Positions 4,072 to 6,552 of a stretch of 6,552 nucleotides of DNA are shown piece after piece. Below the pieces are notes generated by a model that was given only the letters and a program-made list of their open reading frames with translations, did no database searches and was not told where the DNA came from. The translations under genes and the position numbers were made by a program. Where the stretch lies: positions 1 to 6,552 of the forward strand of contig JAAOIF010000066.1 in assembly GCA_015163925.1 (NCBI GenBank), in the 5' to 3' direction. Numbering within the stretch: position 1 is the first letter of the stretch; the number at the start of each line of letters is the position of its first letter. The stretch is from Candidatus Thioglobus sp. Its GTDB lineage: Bacteria; Pseudomonadota; Gammaproteobacteria; PS1; Pseudothioglobaceae.

Positions 4072-5922
4072 ATGCTAAATTCCATCAGAAATAAAACCAA
4101 AGGCTGGGTTGCTTATACGATTATTGCCCTTATCATCGTCCCTTTTGCGCTATTTGGAATTGCCGAATATTCTACTAATACCTCAAATATTGTAATTGCC
4201 ACAGTGGATGGCGATGAGATTGCTCAAATAGATTTTTTGCCCAGATTTAATCAACAAAAACGGCTTGCGCAGCAGCGTTTGGGCGATAATTACTCGCCAG
4301 AATTTAATAATCAATTAAAGCAATCCACCGTGCAAACTATGATTAATGAGCATTTGTTGGATAAATTAGCGGAGAAATTAGGCCATGCGACCACTGATTT
4401 AGAGTTGCAAAATATTGTGCATGCGAATGAGGAATTTCAGGTGGATGGGATATTTTCATTGGAAAAATATCAGCAATTATTACGCCTAAATGGCTACAGT
4501 CCGGTTGAATATGAAACTCTGAAACTCAACGAATTGACGCAAAGACAAATTAAACAAAATTTAGCAGATTCGGCATTTGTCGGCGATTTAGCGCTGAAAA
4601 ATTTGCAAAATCTTAATTCTCAGCAGCGGCAATTTAATTACATTCGGCTAAATACTAAGGACTATTTCGGGCAAGTTAGCGTTAAGGATAAGCAGATTGA
4701 GGATTTTTATAATGCCGAAAAAGCCTCGTTTTTTGAGCCCGAAAAAATTAGTCTTGATTTTATTGAATTATCATTGACAGAAATTGCCAAAAAAATTCAG
4801 GTAAATGATGATGATTTGCGTAATTTTTATGAGCAAGAAAAACAGCGTTTTGCAACTGAAGAAGAGCGCCGGGCACAGCATATTTTGCTTGAAAATGAGG
4901 ACGAGGCGAAGGCGATTTTAGCCCAACTTCAAGCAGATGGCGATTTTATTAAATTGGCTAAAGAACACTCTAAAGACACCGGTTCTAAAGGCTATGGCGG
5001 CGATTTAGGATTTTTTGCTCGTGGAGTTATGGTGGCAGAATTTGAGAAAACAGTATTTGCAATGGAGGAAAATCAGCTGAGTGATTTGGTCAAATCTGAA
5101 TTCGGTTATCACATCATAAAACTCAATGAAATCAAGCCCGGCACGCAAAAATCGTTTGCTGAGGTGAAGGCAGAATTATCAGATTTATACACTCAGGAAA
5201 AAGCGAAAATCCAGCTATATGATTTGACCGAACAGTTGGCAAATTTGGCGTATGAGGCGAGTTTGGAAGAGGCGGCAAATCAGATGAATTTGGAGCTAAA
5301 AAGCACTGAATTATTTGATAGAAATGATACAAAATTACCCAAAAAAATGCTTGCCGCAGCCTTTAGTGATGAGGTTTTTAACAAGAATGAAAATTCGCCA
5401 GTGTTGGAATTATCCAAAGATAAATTTGCAGTTGTGCGCCTGTTGCAAAAAATTCCTCAGCGGCAAAAAGATTTCTCTGAGGTGAAAACGCAAATCAAAA
5501 AGCGTTTGAGCGCTGCGGCAGCCAAAGAATTTATCAGCAAAATTACTACTAATATTGCCTCATTATTACAAAAAAATGACAAAAAAGCGGCTGAAAAAAT
5601 CATCAAAAAACACAAATTAAAATGGCAAAAAATCGGCTGGGTTAAGAGAAATTCTGATAAAGCTGAAGGCATAATTATAGAAAAAATATTCACTTTGCCT
5701 AAGCCTACAGCCGGTAAGGCGACTTACAATTCGCGGGATTTTGATGAAAATTATTCTGTGGTGGTTGAGCTTTTAGCGGTCAAAGAATCCACCCCTGATG
5801 AGAAGGCGGCTGTGGCGTTGCGCCGGACTTTATTGGCGATTGAGGCAGATGAGTTGTTTCAAGCAATTTTAATAACTCTGCGCCGTCAAGCTGAGTTAAA
5901 AATATTCACTAATCGCTTATAA
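4072..5922 (+). CDS. ppiD: PpiD-type periplasmic peptidyl-prolyl isomerase/chaperone
   Basis: A 616-residue inner-membrane-anchored foldase (E. coli PpiD is 623) that helps newly exported proteins leave the Sec translocon. The N-terminus is short and basic, followed by one membrane segment at about 13-31 (Y-T-I-I-A-L-I-I-V-P-F-A-L-F-G-I), with the rest periplasmic. A SurA-like chaperone N-domain follows (about 35-190). The parvulin domain lies at about 266-355, with A-Q-H-I-L-L (His270), G-G-D-L-G-F-F (309-315), M320, the F-E-K-T-V-F segment (324-329) and F-G-Y-H-I-I-K-L (His347). These standard parvulin residues are all present, so unlike E. coli PpiD the domain may be catalytically active (inference). 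A long Lys/Glu-rich C-terminal region completes the chaperone fold. The ATG has no Shine-Dalgarno, but the membrane anchor immediately follows it, so the start is right. The gene converges on fabI. Confidence 0.95.
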   Translation: MLNSIRNKTKGWVAYTIIALIIVPFALFGIAEYSTNTSNIVIATVDGDEIAQIDFLPRFNQQKRLAQQRLGDNYSPEFNNQLKQSTVQTMINEHLLDKLAEKLGHATTDLELQNIVHANEEFQVDGIFSLEKYQQLLRLNGYSPVEYETLKLNELTQRQIKQNLADSAFVGDLALKNLQNLNSQQRQFNYIRLNTKDYFGQVSVKDKQIEDFYNAEKASFFEPEKISLDFIELSLTEIAKKIQVNDDDLRNFYEQEKQRFATEEERRAQHILLENEDEAKAILAQLQADGDFIKLAKEHSKDTGSKGYGGDLGFFARGVMVAEFEKTVFAMEENQLSDLVKSEFGYHIIKLNEIKPGTQKSFAEVKAELSDLYTQEKAKIQLYDLTEQLANLAYEASLEEAANQMNLELKSTELFDRNDTKLPKKMLAAAFSDEVFNKNENSPVLELSKDKFAVVRLLQKIPQRQKDFSEVKTQIKKRLSAAAAKEFISKITTNIASLLQKNDKKAAEKIIKKHKLKWQKIGWVKRNSDKAEGIIIEKIFTLPKPTAGKATYNSRDFDENYSVVVELLAVKESTPDEKAAVALRRTLLAIEADELFQAILITLRRQAELKIFTNRL

Positions 5923-5930
5923 ACAGTGAG

Positions 5931-6552
5931 TTACAGCTCTGGTCCTGTGTCGTAAAAATTGTAGCCGGAGTCAATATAAGTGATTTCGCCGGTGACCCCT
6001 GAGGCTAAATCTGAACATAAAAATGCTGCCACATTTCCAACCTCTTCGGTGGTTACATTTCGCTTGAGGGCGGAGCTGTTAGCGGCATAACTCAGTAATT
6101 TTCCGAAGTCTTTAATACCGCTGGCGGCTAAAGTTTTAATCGGTCCGGCGGAAACTCCATTCACCCGAATTCCACGCTCCGGCCCCATCGCAGCAGCCAT
6201 ATAACGCACATTTGCCTCAAGTGATGCCTTGGCAAGCCCCATAATATTGTAATTTGGAATCGCCCGAACAGCCCCTAAATAGCTGACCGTCAGCAGGGCG
6301 GAATTGTCATTTAGCATCGGCTCGGCGGCTTTTGCAAGTGCGGTAAAGCTGTATGAACTGATGTCATGGGCGCTGGCAAAATTCTCCCGAGTGGTGGCGC
6401 TGAGGTAATTTCCATCCAATGCCTCACGCGGGGCAAAAGCCACAGAATGCACCAAAATATCAAAATTATCCCAATGTTTTTTGAGTGTTGAAAATGCCTT
6501 ATCAATGCTTGCATCCGTTGCTACATCGCACTCAATAGTAATATTTGAATTG
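5931..6552 (-). CDS. fabI: Enoyl-[acyl-carrier-protein] reductase (NADH) FabI, N-terminus outside window
   Basis: The last 206 residues of FabI, the short-chain dehydrogenase that reduces enoyl-ACP in the final step of each fatty acid elongation cycle. The frame stays open to the window edge; about 55 residues with the N-terminal NAD-binding Gly motif are missing. Visible features are C-D-V-A near the edge; V-H-S-V-A-F-A-P; the catalytic set S-Y-L-G, P-N-Y-N and L-A-K-A-S (equivalents of Tyr146, Tyr156 and Lys163 of E. coli); [12 protein letters not shown]; and A-F-L-C-S-D-L. The residue matching E. coli Gly93 is Ala, a variant I also recall in other FabI proteins. The TTG at 6455 is an internal Leu codon, not the start. 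Its stop is 8 bases from the ppiD stop in convergent orientation. Confidence 0.96.
   Translation of the reverse strand, partial: NSNITIECDVATDASIDKAFSTLKKHWDNFDILVHSVAFAPREALDGNYLSATTRENFASAHDISSYSFTALAKAAEPMLNDNSALLTVSYLGAVRAIPNYNIMGLAKASLEANVRYMAAAMGPERGIRVNGVSAGPIKTLAASGIKDFGKLLSYAANSSALKRNVTTEEVGNVAAFLCSDLASGVTGEITYIDSGYNFYDTGPEL

Noticed and set aside
6050..6455. FabI Ala at the position of E. coli Gly93 as a drug-resistance mutation
   Set aside because: Ala at this site is, from memory, also found in other bacterial FabI proteins, so it is more likely natural variation than acquired resistance.

Overview
The window looks like a chromosomal stretch of an AT-rich gammaproteobacterium (roughly 40% GC by eye). 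The best evidence is the block hup - tRNA-Val(UAC) - tRNA-Asp(GUC) - ppiD - fabI, which matches a gene order I know from Pseudomonas and relatives. An RseC/MucC-family protein and an AceE-type (homodimeric) pyruvate dehydrogenase E1 fragment fit the same group. I cannot name the genus.

Layout: (1) Bases 1-526, minus strand, hold the start of a secreted lipoprotein with a fibronectin-III-like segment. A run of 13 G just after the lipidated cysteine throws the signal peptide out of frame with the rest. (2) Bases 527-783 are non-coding, with short TTTAGGAT repeats, a double-hairpin palindromic repeat with a tandem copy of its end, and a second small tandem repeat. (3) A full phosphomannomutase/phosphoglucomutase lies at 784-2154, minus strand. 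(4) Divergent from it is a small RseC-like membrane protein (2193-2570). (5) Next is a chimeric ORF (2608-3255): the first ~168 residues are the N-terminus of AceE, and the last ~46 are the C-terminal end of a DsbE/CcmG thioredoxin, joined in frame. (6) HU follows with a good sigma70 promoter and a strong intrinsic terminator whose T-run touches the first base of tRNA-Val. (7) tRNA-Val and tRNA-Asp, both with encoded CCA, lead to ppiD. (8) ppiD converges on fabI, which runs off the right edge; only 8 bases separate their stops.

Functional picture: HU (nucleoid), the tRNAs, PpiD (periplasmic chaperone) and FabI (fatty acid synthesis) are core housekeeping genes. ManB/AlgC-type mutase feeds sugar nucleotide and surface polysaccharide synthesis, and RseC is linked to envelope stress or redox. 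The two unusual items are the homopolymer-broken lipoprotein gene (a phase-variation candidate) and the AceE-DsbE fusion, which sits where lon is expected next to hup. Either could be real biology or a sequencing/assembly artefact; raw reads would decide.
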